DNA of 64,000 bases from Bosea sp. F3-2 (GTDB lineage: Bacteria; Pseudomonadota; Alphaproteobacteria; Rhizobiales; Beijerinckiaceae). Position 1 is the first letter of the stretch. Every line of letters starts with the position of its first letter. Positions 19,710 to 27,446 of this stretch are shown here, piece by piece. The position numbers and the translations under genes were made by a program. Location: contig NZ_CP042331.1 of assembly GCF_008253865.1 (NCBI RefSeq), positions 5,111,501 through 5,175,500 of the forward strand, written 5' to 3'. The notes under the pieces were generated by a model. It was not told the origin of the DNA. It saw only the letters and a program-made list of their open reading frames with translations, and searched no databases.

Positions 19710-19817
19710 CGGTTCCGGGTCCCATCTCCCCCCGGCGGGGGCAGATCGCCGAACCCGCCCGACACCAGGGTGGGGCGGCCCCAAAGGGAGATCCGAACCG
19801 CCCCCATCCGCAAAGGA
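19710..19817 (+). promoter_or_regulatory. Candidate attenuator with mutually exclusive stems before asd
   Basis: CGGTTC-c-GG (19710-19718) can pair with CCGAACC at 19749-19755 or with CCGAACCG at 19793-19800, not both. The second pairing is extended by ATCTCCC (19724-19730) with GGGAGAT (19786-19792). Two smaller hairpins lie inside: CCCCC/GGGGG (19728-19741) and CCGCCC/GGGCGG (19755-19778). A ribosome at the leader stop would cover 19710. There is no U-run, so control of translation or Rho access is more likely than an intrinsic terminator. Near the asd start ATCC and GGAT can pair around the Shine-Dalgarno AAAGGA. Confidence 0.5.
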
Positions 19818-19824
19818 TCACATC

Positions 19825-20859
19825 ATGAGCTTCAAGGTCGCAGTGGTCGGTGCAACCGGCAATGTAGGCCGCGAGATGCTGGACATTCTCGCCGAGCGCG
19901 CTTTCCCCGTTGGTGAGGTCGTGGCGTTGGCCTCGTCCCGCTCCATCGGCACCGAGGTTTCCTTCGGCGACAGGACGCTGAAGGTGAAGGCGCTCGAGCA
20001 TTACGACTTCTCCGACACCGATATCTGCCTGATGTCGGCGGGCGGCGAGATCTCGAAGACCTGGTCGCCGAAGATCGGCGCGCAGGGCGCTGTCGTGATC
20101 GACAATTCTTCGGCCTGGCGCATGCATCCGGACGTGCCGCTGATCGTGCCGGAGGTGAACGCCGCGGCTGCTGCCGGCTTCTCCAAGATGAACATCATCG
20201 CCAATCCGAACTGCTCGACCGCGCAGCTCGTCGTGGCGCTGAAGCCGCTGCATGACCGCTTCGGCATCAAGCGCGTCGTCGTCTCGACCTATCAGTCGGT
20301 TTCCGGCGCCGGCAAGGAAGGCATGGACGAGCTCTTCAACCAGACCCGCGCGGTGTTCTCGGCCGGCGAGGTAGAGACCAAGAAGTTCCCGAAGCGCATC
20401 TCCTTCAACCTCATCCCGCAGATCGACGTCTTCATGGAGGACGGCTTCACCAAGGAAGAGTGGAAGATGATGGTCGAGACCAAGAAGATCCTCGACAAGA
20501 ACATCAAGCTGACCGCGACCTGCGTGCGTGTGCCGGTCTTCATCGGCCATTCCGAGTCGGTCAACATCGAGTGCGAAAAGCCGATCACGGCCGACGAGGC
20601 GCGCGAGGTGCTGCGTACGGCGCCGGGCATCCTCGTCATCGATAAGCACGAGCCCGGCGGCTACATCACCCCGCACGAGGCGGCCGGCGAGGACGCGACC
20701 TATATCTCGCGTATCCGCGAGGATGCGACGGTGGAGAACGGGCTCGCCTTCTGGTGCGTCTCCGACAACCTCCGCAAGGGTGCGGCGCTGAACGCGATCC
20801 AGATCGCCGAGGTGCTCGTCAACCGCAAGCTGATCCAGCCGCGCAAGCAGGCGGCCTAA
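19825..20859 (+). CDS. asd: Aspartate-semialdehyde dehydrogenase
   Basis: Catalyses NADPH-dependent reduction of aspartyl-4-phosphate to aspartate 4-semialdehyde, the branch point to lysine/diaminopimelate, threonine and methionine. 344 aa, normal length. NADP-binding motif VAVVGATGNVGREML at residues 5-19, and active-site Cys130 in ANPNCSTAQ. The substrate-binding region includes YQSVSGAGKEGMDEL. AAAGGA is 7 bases before the ATG. It is a stand-alone gene with a strong terminator behind it, and its 5' leader carries a Thr/Lys-rich ORF, suggesting feedback control by aspartate-family products. Confidence 0.97.
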   Translation: MSFKVAVVGATGNVGREMLDILAERAFPVGEVVALASSRSIGTEVSFGDRTLKVKALEHYDFSDTDICLMSAGGEISKTWSPKIGAQGAVVIDNSSAWRMHPDVPLIVPEVNAAAAAGFSKMNIIANPNCSTAQLVVALKPLHDRFGIKRVVVSTYQSVSGAGKEGMDELFNQTRAVFSAGEVETKKFPKRISFNLIPQIDVFMEDGFTKEEWKMMVETKKILDKNIKLTATCVRVPVFIGHSESVNIECEKPITADEAREVLRTAPGILVIDKHEPGGYITPHEAAGEDATYISRIREDATVENGLAFWCVSDNLRKGAALNAIQIAEVLVNRKLIQPRKQAA

Positions 20860-20884
20860 TCAAGCCAGACCGGCATTTTCAGGA

Positions 20885-20925
20885 GGCGGGCCATAGGGAC
20901 TTATACCCTGCCCGCCTTTTCTTTT
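20885..20925 (+). terminator. Rho-independent terminator of asd
   Basis: Stem GGCGGGC/GCCCGCC around an 18-base apical part that itself pairs (AGGG/CCCT), followed by TTTTCTTTT. It lies 25 bases after the asd stop, a textbook intrinsic terminator. Confidence 0.9.
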
Positions 20926-20989
20926 GGATCTTCCCGGTGGCTGGCCGGCTCTCCGGCGCATGGAGAACTTGCCTTCTTTGCGCAGCGAA

Positions 20990-21976
20990 ATGCTGATCAA
21001 AACGATTAGGCTCGCCGTCAATCACAAAAATCCCGCCAAGCCATTGCCGCAGCCCTTCACTCCCGGTCATGAGCCCAAGCCTGCCGCGCCCGCTGCTTCG
21101 CTGCGACGCGACAACGGATTGCTCGGCATCGGCATCATGCTGCTCGCTACGATCTTCCTGTCGGCCGGCGATGCGGCGTCGAAATACCTCGCGACGAGCG
21201 TGCCGGCGCTGCACATCGTCTGGCTGCGCTATGCCATCTCCGGGCTGATCCTATTGGCGATCGTCGCCATCAAGAACGACTGGGGGCTGTTCCGGACAAG
21301 GCGGCCCGGCATGCACCTGCTGCGCGGCTGCGGCGTGATCGGTTCGTCCATGCTGTTCGTCTCGTCATTGAAGCAACTGCCGATCGCCGACGCGACGGCG
21401 ACCAGCTTCGTCGCGCCGCTCTTCGTGACGGCATTGTCGATTCCGATGCTGGGCGAGCGTGTCGGCTGGCGGCGCTGGCTCGCGACGCTGGGGGGATTGA
21501 TCGGCGTCCTGATCGTGGTGAGGCCGGGCGGGGCCGGCTTCCAGCTCGCCTCACTGCTGCCGGCCACCTCGGCGCTGTGCTGGGCCTTTGCCCTGATCGT
21601 GACGCGCATGATGAGCGGCACGGAGAACGCGATCGCGACGGTGACCTATTCGACCGTCTTCGGTGCGCTGGTAATGACGCTGCTGCTGCCGCTGCATTGG
21701 GTGACGCCGACCTGGGAGATCGCGCTGGTCGGCCTGTTCATCGGCGCGGTCTCGACCGCAGGCCATTGGCTTGTGATCCTGGCGTTCCGCTATGCCGGCG
21801 CCTCGCTGCTGGCGCCGTTCTCCTATATCCAGCTGTTCTGGGCGTCGCTGTTCGGCTTCTTCCTGTTCGCGGCGCTTCCCGATGTCTGGACGCTGGTCGG
21901 CGCCGTCGTCATTGCGGCCTCCGGCCTTTACACCGCGCATCGCGAGCGCATTCGCGCCAAGCAGGTGCTCGGCTGA
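20990..21976 (+). CDS. EamA/DMT family transporter
   Basis: Inner-membrane transporter of the drug/metabolite superfamily, 328 aa, with ten predicted membrane helices in two EamA repeats (about residues 45-175 and 185-320). Characteristic pieces are ATIFLSAGDAASKYL, LLRGCGVIGSSMLFVSSL and PFSYIQLFWASLFGF. Such proteins export amino acids, nucleosides or other metabolites, but the substrate cannot be read from the sequence. Start choice is uncertain: Met codons at 20960 and 20990 are both weakly supported by ribosome sites, and a Met at 20924 would fall in the asd terminator. Confidence 0.88.
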   Translation: MLIKTIRLAVNHKNPAKPLPQPFTPGHEPKPAAPAASLRRDNGLLGIGIMLLATIFLSAGDAASKYLATSVPALHIVWLRYAISGLILLAIVAIKNDWGLFRTRRPGMHLLRGCGVIGSSMLFVSSLKQLPIADATATSFVAPLFVTALSIPMLGERVGWRRWLATLGGLIGVLIVVRPGGAGFQLASLLPATSALCWAFALIVTRMMSGTENAIATVTYSTVFGALVMTLLLPLHWVTPTWEIALVGLFIGAVSTAGHWLVILAFRYAGASLLAPFSYIQLFWASLFGFFLFAALPDVWTLVGAVVIAASGLYTAHRERIRAKQVLG

Positions 21977-21991
21977 CGCCGGTGCTGCATT

Positions 21992-22663
21992 TCAGTCGCG
22001 CGGCGTGACGCCGTAGCGCGCCATGAACATCGCGATCGCTTCGCCGACCACGCGTCGGATCTCCTCGTCGCTCGGCGGCGTGCGCACGGCATTGAACAGG
22101 CGCGGGCGCGTCAGCGTCGACTGGCAGAGGTCGATGAACTGGACGGCGGCGAGGCCGGTGTCCTCGATCGCCAGCTTGCCCTCGGCCACCATGCGATCGA
22201 GATAGGTCGCAATGAGCTTCGCGCCCAGCATCGGCCCGTTCTCGTAGAAGCCTCGGCCGAGATCGGGCATCCGCTCGGCGACGCCGATTACGACGCGATG
22301 GGCGCTGACGGCGAACTCGCCATTGATCATGCGCACGAGGCACTGGCCGAAATTGCTGAGCGCCCGGACGGGATCGGAATCCTCGTTCAGCGCCTCGAAC
22401 GCGCCGCGCTTCTGCGATTCACGCTCCCGTTCGATCAGGGCGACGAAGAGATGCTCCTTGTCCTCGAAATAGACATAGAGCGTGCCCTTCGAGACATTCG
22501 CGGCCGTGGCGATGTCGCTCATGCTGGCCGCGTCGAAACCGCGGGCGATAAAGACCTGGTGAGCCCCGTCGAGAATCTGTCGCCGCTTGTCCGGGTCCAT
22601 GCCGGCGATCCGGCGGTTGCGCGGGCCCGTCTTTACCGGGGCTTCAGAGGTTTTCGTCATCAC
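21992..22663 (-). CDS. TetR family repressor, divergent from the EmrAB-type efflux genes
   Basis: DNA-binding regulator of the TetR/AcrR family, 223 aa. The helix-turn-helix is at about residues 46-67 (SMSDIATAANVSKGTLYVYF), followed by the conserved FEDKEHLFVALIERE. The C-terminal ligand domain is typical of the AcrR-like group. It is transcribed away from the HlyD-type gene, and two palindromes with TCGAAC arms lie between them, so it very likely represses the efflux operon and itself until a toxic compound binds. Confidence 0.92.
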   Translation of the reverse strand: MMTKTSEAPVKTGPRNRRIAGMDPDKRRQILDGAHQVFIARGFDAASMSDIATAANVSKGTLYVYFEDKEHLFVALIERERESQKRGAFEALNEDSDPVRALSNFGQCLVRMINGEFAVSAHRVVIGVAERMPDLGRGFYENGPMLGAKLIATYLDRMVAEGKLAIEDTGLAAVQFIDLCQSTLTRPRLFNAVRTPPSDEEIRRVVGEAIAMFMARYGVTPRD

Positions 22664-22709
22664 ATTCTGGCCCGGCCTGCGGGCTCTGCATGGCAGCTGC
22701 GAAAAAAGA

Positions 22710-22729
22710 ATCGAACCGATCAGTTCGAT
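22710..22729. promoter_or_regulatory. Palindromic operator 1, probable TetR-binding site
   Basis: ATCGAAC-cgatca-GTTCGAT: seven-base perfect arms around a six-base centre with a GATC core. It is immediately upstream of the TetR start and shares its arm sequence with the second palindrome at 22771-22790. The pair sits in the divergent promoter region. Confidence 0.75.
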
Positions 22730-22770
22730 TTGACTTGATATGCATCATCCCTCGCGCTATTTCAAGTGCA

Positions 22771-22790
22771 ATCGAACCGAATGGTTCGAA
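22771..22790. promoter_or_regulatory. Palindromic operator 2, probable TetR-binding site
   Basis: TCGAACC-gaat-GGTTCGA, seven-base perfect arms, directly followed by TTGACA. It ends about 20 bases before the ATG of the HlyD-family gene, where bound repressor would block the promoter. Confidence 0.75.
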
Positions 22791-22809
22791 TTGACATGCA
22801 GGACGCACA

Positions 22810-24009
22810 ATGTCTGCTGAAACCGCATCAGAACCCCGTCGCGACCGGCTGAAGCTGGTCGACGCCAAGGCCGAGACCGCTGAGCCGGCCACCGCCCGCG
22901 AGGCGCGCGAAGCGCCGGTCAGGGAAGCTCCCCCCGCTGCCGCGCCCGACAAGGCCAAGGGCGGCAAGAGCCCGCTGAAGCGCGGCATCATGATGGTCGC
23001 GGCGACCGCCGTCGTTGCCGCCGGGCTGTGGTACGGCATCGACTGGTGGCGCAATGGCCGCTTCATCGTCTCGACCGACGACGCCTATGTCGGCGCGGAG
23101 ATGGCGACGATCTCGGCCAAGCTCGCCGCGAACATCGCCACCGTCTCCGTCGTGCAGAACCAGGAGGTCAAGGCCGGCCAGCCGCTCGCCGCGCTCGACG
23201 ATGGCGACTGGCGGATCGCGCTCGACAGCGCGCGGGCCAAAAGCGCCACGGCGCGCGCAACACTGGCGCGCATTGACAGCCAGGTCGAAGCTGCGCGTGC
23301 CGCTCTTGTTCAGGCCCAGGCTCAGCAGAATTCCGCCGAAGCGGCCGTGACGCGCACTGCTGCTGATTTCGAGCGCGCCAACAGCCTCGCCGCCAAGTCC
23401 TACGGCTCGCAGGCGACGCTCGATGCGGCGACGGCAGCGCGCGACCAAGCGGTGGCTTCGGTGGCGAGCGCGAAAGCCGGCGTGGTGCAGGCGCAGGCCA
23501 ACATCAAGGTGCTGGAGGCGCAGCGCGTCGAGGCCGCCCGCCAGATCGACGAGCTCAAGGTCGCCGAGCAGAAGGCCGAGCGCGATCTCACCTTCACCAA
23601 GATCGCCGCGCCGATCGACGGCGTCGTCGCCAACACCAATCTGCAGCTGGGCGACCTCGTCAGCGCCGGCAAGCGCCTGATGTCGATCGTTCCGCTCGAC
23701 CAGGTCTATGTCGATGCGAACTTCAAGGAGACCCAGGTCGGGCCGCTGAAGGTCGGCGACAAGGCGAGCATCACGGTCGATGCCATGCCGGGCAAGGTCT
23801 TCCATGGCACGGTCAGCGGCATCGCCGGCGGCACGGGCTCGGTCTTCACGCTGCTGCCGCCCGACAACGCGACCGGCAACTTCACCAAGATCGTGCAGCG
23901 TGTGCCGGTGCGCATCGCGCTCGACAAGGAATCGACCGGACAGCACGTGCTGCGGCCGGGCATGTCGGTCATCGTGTCGATCGATCCGCGTCCCGCCAAC
24001 CAGCGCTGA
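22810..24009 (+). CDS. HlyD/EmrA-family membrane fusion protein
   Basis: Periplasmic adaptor of a tripartite efflux pump, 399 aa. It has a cytoplasmic N-terminus rich in Ala/Glu, one membrane helix at about residues 59-76, a barrel-sandwich start (TDDAYVGAEMATISAKLAAN), a long coiled coil about 130-250 with heptad Ala/Gln, and the second half lipoyl motif APIDGVVANTNLQLGDLVSAG. The pattern STDDAYVGA is typical of EmrA. It is co-directional with the MFS exporter 21 bases downstream and under the probable TetR operators. An outer-membrane TolC-like partner must be elsewhere. Confidence 0.92.
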   Translation: MSAETASEPRRDRLKLVDAKAETAEPATAREAREAPVREAPPAAAPDKAKGGKSPLKRGIMMVAATAVVAAGLWYGIDWWRNGRFIVSTDDAYVGAEMATISAKLAANIATVSVVQNQEVKAGQPLAALDDGDWRIALDSARAKSATARATLARIDSQVEAARAALVQAQAQQNSAEAAVTRTAADFERANSLAAKSYGSQATLDAATAARDQAVASVASAKAGVVQAQANIKVLEAQRVEAARQIDELKVAEQKAERDLTFTKIAAPIDGVVANTNLQLGDLVSAGKRLMSIVPLDQVYVDANFKETQVGPLKVGDKASITVDAMPGKVFHGTVSGIAGGTGSVFTLLPPDNATGNFTKIVQRVPVRIALDKESTGQHVLRPGMSVIVSIDPRPANQR

Positions 24010-24030
24010 CCCTCAATCGAGGAGGCCATC

Positions 24031-25617
24031 ATGGCCACCGCGACCATGAATGCGCCGGCGGGAGCGCCGCCGGCCCCGGACGCCATCCCCTTACGCCGGA
24101 TCTTCGCCTTCCTGGCGATGGTCTTCGGCATGTTCATGGCGATCCTCGACATCCAGATCGTCTCGGCCTCGCTGGCGGAGATCCAGGCCGGTCTGTCGGC
24201 ATCGGCCGACGAGATCGCCTGGGTGCAGACGGCCTATCTGATCGCGGAAGTGATCATGATCCCGCTCTCCGGCTATCTCAGCCGGGCGCTGTCCACACGC
24301 GTCTTCTTTTCGATCGCAGCGGCGGGATTCACGATATCCAGCGTGCTCTGCGCCCAGGCCTCCTCGATCAACGAGATGATCCTGTGGCGCGCTGTCCAGG
24401 GCTTCATCGGCGGCGGCATGATCCCCGGCGTCTTCGCCGCGGCCTTCACCATCTTTCCGCCCGCCAAGCGGCCGATCGTCTCGCCGCTGATCGGCCTCGT
24501 CGCCACGCTGGCGCCGACGATCGGCCCGACGGTCGGCGGCTATCTCAGCCACGCCTTCTCCTGGCACTGGCTCTTCCTCGTCAACGTCGTGCCGGGCATC
24601 GGCGTGACGGTCGCGGCCTGGACGTTGATCGACTTCGACAAGCCGGACCACAGCCTGATCAAGCGCTTCGACTGGCTGGGGCTTGCCGGCATGGCCGCAT
24701 TCCTCGGCAGCCTCGAATATGTGCTGGAGGAGGGGACGCGGCTCGACTGGTTCCAGAGCGAGGAGATCGTGTTCTTCTCGGTCGTGATGGTGTTCGGCGC
24801 CGTGCTGTTCTTCTGGCGAGCGCTGACGCGCGACGACCCGCTTGTCGACCTCTACGCCTTCAAGAACCGCAACTTCGCTTTCGGCTCGCTGTTCTCCTTC
24901 TGCATGGGCATCGGCCTCTACGGGCTGACCTATCTCTACCCGGTCTATCTCGGGCGCATCCGCGGCTACGACGCGCTGATGATCGGCGAGACCATGTTCG
25001 TCACCGGCCTCGCCATGTTCCTGACGGCACCGGTCGCGGGGCGGCTCTCGGCCAAGCTCGACCCGCGCGTGATGATGATGATCGGCTTCGCCGGCTTCGC
25101 ACTTGGAACCTGGTGGGCCTCGTTCATCACCGCGGACTGGGACTTCTATGAGCTTCTGGTCCCGCAGATCCTGCGCGGCTGCTCGCTGATGCTGTGCATG
25201 GTGCCGATCAACAACATCGCGCTGGGCACGCTGCCGCCGCAGCAGCTCAAGAACGCCTCGGGCCTCTACAACCTGACCCGCAATCTCGGCGGGGCCGTCG
25301 GCCTCGCGGTGATCAACACGCTGCTGAACACGCGTACCGACCTGCACATCACTCGGCTGCACGAGATGGTCGCGGCCGGGCGTGGCGTGGCGGAGGAAGC
25401 GCTCGCCAATACGATGCAGCGCTTCGGCGATTATGGCGACGCCGCGCAGAAGATGGCGCTGGCACTGATCAACCAGCGCGTCCACAAGCAGGCGCTGATC
25501 ATGGCCTTCAGCGACGTCTTCCTTGGCCTGACGATGATCTTTGCCAGCCTGGTCGTGCTGTCGCTCTTCCTGCGCAAGCCGCCCAAGGCCGCTGCCGGCG
25601 GCGGCGCCGGGCACTGA
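24031..25617 (+). CDS. DHA2 family drug-resistance MFS transporter, EmrB-like
   Basis: Fourteen-helix MFS transporter of the EmrB/QacA type, 528 aa. Family motifs include LDIQIVSASLAEIQAGLSAS at the first helix, GFIGGGMIPGVFAA (motif near helix 4), and GPTVGGYLSHAFSWHWLFLV, which is the classical DHA2 motif C. It works with the preceding HlyD-family adaptor to export toxic hydrophobic compounds across both membranes. The gene is the second of a two-gene operon controlled by the divergent TetR. Confidence 0.93.
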   Translation: MATATMNAPAGAPPAPDAIPLRRIFAFLAMVFGMFMAILDIQIVSASLAEIQAGLSASADEIAWVQTAYLIAEVIMIPLSGYLSRALSTRVFFSIAAAGFTISSVLCAQASSINEMILWRAVQGFIGGGMIPGVFAAAFTIFPPAKRPIVSPLIGLVATLAPTIGPTVGGYLSHAFSWHWLFLVNVVPGIGVTVAAWTLIDFDKPDHSLIKRFDWLGLAGMAAFLGSLEYVLEEGTRLDWFQSEEIVFFSVVMVFGAVLFFWRALTRDDPLVDLYAFKNRNFAFGSLFSFCMGIGLYGLTYLYPVYLGRIRGYDALMIGETMFVTGLAMFLTAPVAGRLSAKLDPRVMMMIGFAGFALGTWWASFITADWDFYELLVPQILRGCSLMLCMVPINNIALGTLPPQQLKNASGLYNLTRNLGGAVGLAVINTLLNTRTDLHITRLHEMVAAGRGVAEEALANTMQRFGDYGDAAQKMALALINQRVHKQALIMAFSDVFLGLTMIFASLVVLSLFLRKPPKAAAGGGAGH

Positions 25618-25724
25618 TCGGCCGCGATTTCGTGATCGGCGAGCTGTGGGGCGCTGCCGGATGCCGCAGCCGCGATGATTGACAACCGATGCCAATCTTG
25701 CCAAATATGTGAGTAATATCAGTA

Positions 25725-25743
25725 GTTTAGAGGATTTCTAAAC
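25725..25743. promoter_or_regulatory. ICE-like palindrome at the irr promoter
   Basis: GTTTAGA-ggatt-TCTAAAC, perfect seven-base arms with a five-base centre, 40 bases upstream of the preferred irr start. It resembles the iron control element recognised by Irr in rhizobia (TTTAGA-like arms), suggesting autoregulation. This rests on the arms and position only. Confidence 0.6.
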
Positions 25744-25782
25744 TGCATGGCCGGGCAACCGGCATGGTGGAAGGCGTTATCG

Positions 25783-26316
25783 ATGAGCGTTCTGACGAAC
25801 AAGGATCGGGATCACAAGCCGGTGGCGGGCGACCATATTCCGTGGCCGCAGAAAAACCCTGCCTCGTGCCCGATCAGCTCGGTGAAGGCTCGTCTGCGCT
25901 CTGCTGGCCTGCGGCCGACGCGCCAGCGCATGGCGCTGGGCTGGCTGCTCTTCGCGAAGGGCGACCGCCATGTCAGCGCCGAGATGCTCTATGAGGAGGC
26001 GCTGCGCGCCCGCGAGCCCTTGTCGCTGGCAACCGTCTACAACACGCTGCGCCAGTTCTCGGAAGCCGGCCTGTTGCGCCAGGTCTCGGTCTCCGGGCCG
26101 AAGACCTTCTTCGACACGAACGTGTCGGAGCATCACCATTTCTATAATGAGGACGACGAGACCGTCACGGATATCCCGGGCTCGACCATCCACGTAGCCG
26201 GCCTGCCGGAGGCACCGGAAGGGATGGTGATCTCCTCGGTCGAGGTGATCGTGCGGCTGCGCCGCGCCGATGGCGAAGAGGTCGAGACCAAGCGCGTGGT
26301 GGGTCATCACGCGTGA
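25783..26316 (+). CDS. irr: Fur-family iron response regulator Irr
   Basis: Fur superfamily regulator, 177 aa. The N-terminal winged helix has LRPTRQRMALGWLLFAKGDRH and SLATVYNTLRQFSEAGLL. The dimerisation domain has the Irr-like metal motif FDTNVSEHHHFYNEDDE (His117-119) rather than the Fur HHDH pattern. Irr represses or activates iron genes in response to heme in alphaproteobacteria. A Cys-Pro pair (residues 29-30, NPASCPIS) could be a heme regulatory motif, as in Bradyrhizobium Irr, but the surrounding residues differ. The start at 25783 gives a normal length; an ATG at 25747 would lie 4 bases after the ICE-like palindrome and would add 12 residues. It overlaps bfd by four bases. Confidence 0.85.
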   Translation: MSVLTNKDRDHKPVAGDHIPWPQKNPASCPISSVKARLRSAGLRPTRQRMALGWLLFAKGDRHVSAEMLYEEALRAREPLSLATVYNTLRQFSEAGLLRQVSVSGPKTFFDTNVSEHHHFYNEDDETVTDIPGSTIHVAGLPEAPEGMVISSVEVIVRLRRADGEEVETKRVVGHHA

Positions 26317-26600
26317 TCGTCTGCTCCTGCAACGTTATCTCCTGCCGTCAGATCAAGGGCACCGTCGCGCCTGACGGCAGCGGTCCGCGGACAGCGGGCG
26401 AGGCTTATGACTGCCTCGGCTGCAGCCCGGATTGCGGGCGCTGCGCCCGCGAGGTGCGGTCCCTCCTGGCCGAAGCCCGCGCTGCCTGCGCGACGCAATG
26501 CAGCAGCTGCGCCAGCCGCGAGATCGAATGTGCGGTGCATGTCACCGTCGAGCGCATGCTCGAAGACATCGCCATCGTCGAGGAAGCCGCTGCAGCTTGA
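26313..26600 (+). CDS. bfd: Bacterioferritin-associated ferredoxin
   Basis: A 95-aa [2Fe-2S] ferredoxin of the Bfd family. Cluster-ligating Cys residues lie in VCSCNVIS (4, 6) and the spaced motif DCLGCSPDCGRCAREV. A second Cys-rich stretch CATQCSSCA is also present. Bfd reduces the iron core of bacterioferritin to mobilise iron. It starts with GTG overlapping the irr stop (GTGA), so the two are co-translated. It is followed by a terminator and bfr. Confidence 0.88.
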   Translation: MIVCSCNVISCRQIKGTVAPDGSGPRTAGEAYDCLGCSPDCGRCAREVRSLLAEARAACATQCSSCASREIECAVHVTVERMLEDIAIVEEAAAA

Positions 26601-26617
26601 GCTGCGGCGGCTTTTTT
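26585..26617 (+). terminator. Rho-independent terminator at the end of bfd
   Basis: Stem AGCCGC-GCAGC / GCTGC-GCGGCT with a TTGA loop, followed by six T. The bfd stop codon lies inside the hairpin. It separates the irr-bfd transcript from bfr. Confidence 0.85.
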
Positions 26618-26686
26618 GTTTGGCTCGTTTGCTTCGGGCGCGCCGCGAAGACGGTTTTGCCTCTTCCCTTCCGAGCTTGGCCTGTC

Positions 26687-26709
26687 TACATTAGTATCAT
26701 TCTAATGTA
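26687..26709. promoter_or_regulatory. ICE-like palindrome at the bfr promoter
   Basis: TACATTAG-N7-CTAATGTA, perfect eight-base arms with a seven-base centre, 20 bases upstream of the bfr start. Together with the palindrome before irr it suggests that Irr or another iron regulator (RirA is an alternative) controls bacterioferritin. The two motifs are related only loosely. Confidence 0.55.
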
Positions 26710-26729
26710 AGTGATTGGGGTGCTCCGCC

Positions 26730-27224
26730 ATGAAGGGCGATAAGAAGGTCATCGAATATCTCAACAAGGGGCTGCGCTCGGAGCTCACCGCCATCAACCA
26801 GTACTGGCTGCATTACCGGATGCTCGACAATTGGGGGCTGAAGGAGATGGCCAAGACCTGGAAGAAGGAATCGATCGAGGAGATGGTCCATGCGGACCGT
26901 TTCGTCGACCGCATCCTCTTCCTTGAAGGTTTCCCGAACCTGCAGACGCTCGACCAGCTGCGCATTGGCGAAAACGTCAAGGAAGTGATCGAGTGCGATC
27001 TCAAGGCCGAGCTTGAGGCGCGCACCCTCTATCAGGACGCGGCGAAATACTGCCGCGACGTCGGCGACTACCCGTCCGAGGATCTGTTCAAGGCGCTGAT
27101 GAAGGATGAGGAAGGCCATATCGACTTCCTCGAGACGCAGCTCGACCTGATCGACCGGGTCGGCCTGGAACTCTATACCCAGAAGCATATCGGCGGCCTC
27201 GAAGGCGACGATCACGACCACTGA
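26730..27224 (+). CDS. bfr: Bacterioferritin
   Basis: Heme-containing iron-storage protein, 164 aa, assembling as a 24-mer. The residue numbering matches the classical one: ferroxidase Glu18, Glu51, His54, and heme-binding Met52 in ESIEEMVHADRF; the second half has DLKAELEARTLYQDAA and KDEEGHIDFLE. The start at 26730 is the conserved MKGDKKVIEYLN. An earlier Met at 26715 is in the palindrome-rich promoter and is unlikely. bfd, irr and bfr form one iron-storage and sensing cluster. Confidence 0.97.
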   Translation: MKGDKKVIEYLNKGLRSELTAINQYWLHYRMLDNWGLKEMAKTWKKESIEEMVHADRFVDRILFLEGFPNLQTLDQLRIGENVKEVIECDLKAELEARTLYQDAAKYCRDVGDYPSEDLFKALMKDEEGHIDFLETQLDLIDRVGLELYTQKHIGGLEGDDHDH

Positions 27225-27280
27225 GAATGACGCGGGGAGCGCGCCTTTGGCGACGCTCCCCGTTGCATGCCACGCGGCTG

Positions 27281-27385
27281 CTAGAGCATTCCGCGTTTCT
27301 CCGAATCGCGGAAATCCTCCAAGTTTTTATTTTGTCGCATTTTCTTCACGCGAACCGGTATCCAATTCGCTCGAAAATGCTCTAG
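27281..27385. repeat. Dispersed palindromic repeat, family B copy 1
   Basis: Terminal inverted repeat CTAGAGCATT and AATGCTCTAG (27281-27290 and 27376-27385) enclosing an internal core TGTCGCATTTTCTTCACGCG and AACCGGTATCCAATTCGCT. A shorter copy of the same core lies at 50791-50847. It is a non-coding, hairpin-forming repeat of a type common in Rhizobiales genomes. Confidence 0.85.
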
Positions 27386-27390
27386 CAGCG

Positions 27391-27422
27391 AAAAAGAAAA
27401 GGCCCGCCATTGGCGGGCCTTA
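27391..27422 (-). terminator. Rho-independent terminator of the tandem cold-shock gene
   Basis: Read on the minus strand: AAGGCCCGCC-AAT-GGCGGGCCTT followed by TTCTTTTT. It sits 25 bases beyond the stop of the cold-shock protein, between it and repeat B. Confidence 0.9.
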
Positions 27423-27446
27423 ATGTTTGGAGCGATCTGATTCGGA

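Larger units (their letters stand above)
19374..19824. other. asd leader region
   Basis: A 451-base stretch between a minus-strand hypothetical gene and asd. It should hold the asd promoter, and it contains a Thr/Lys-rich leader ORF (19628-19699) and, between that ORF and asd, GC-rich pairing segments (19710-19800) and a ribosome site AAAGGA at 19812. The first 250 bases show nothing else I can name. Confidence 0.7.

Noticed and set aside
19375..20676. Minus-strand ORF through asd and its leader
   Set aside because: Antisense of asd, without ribosome site or domain.
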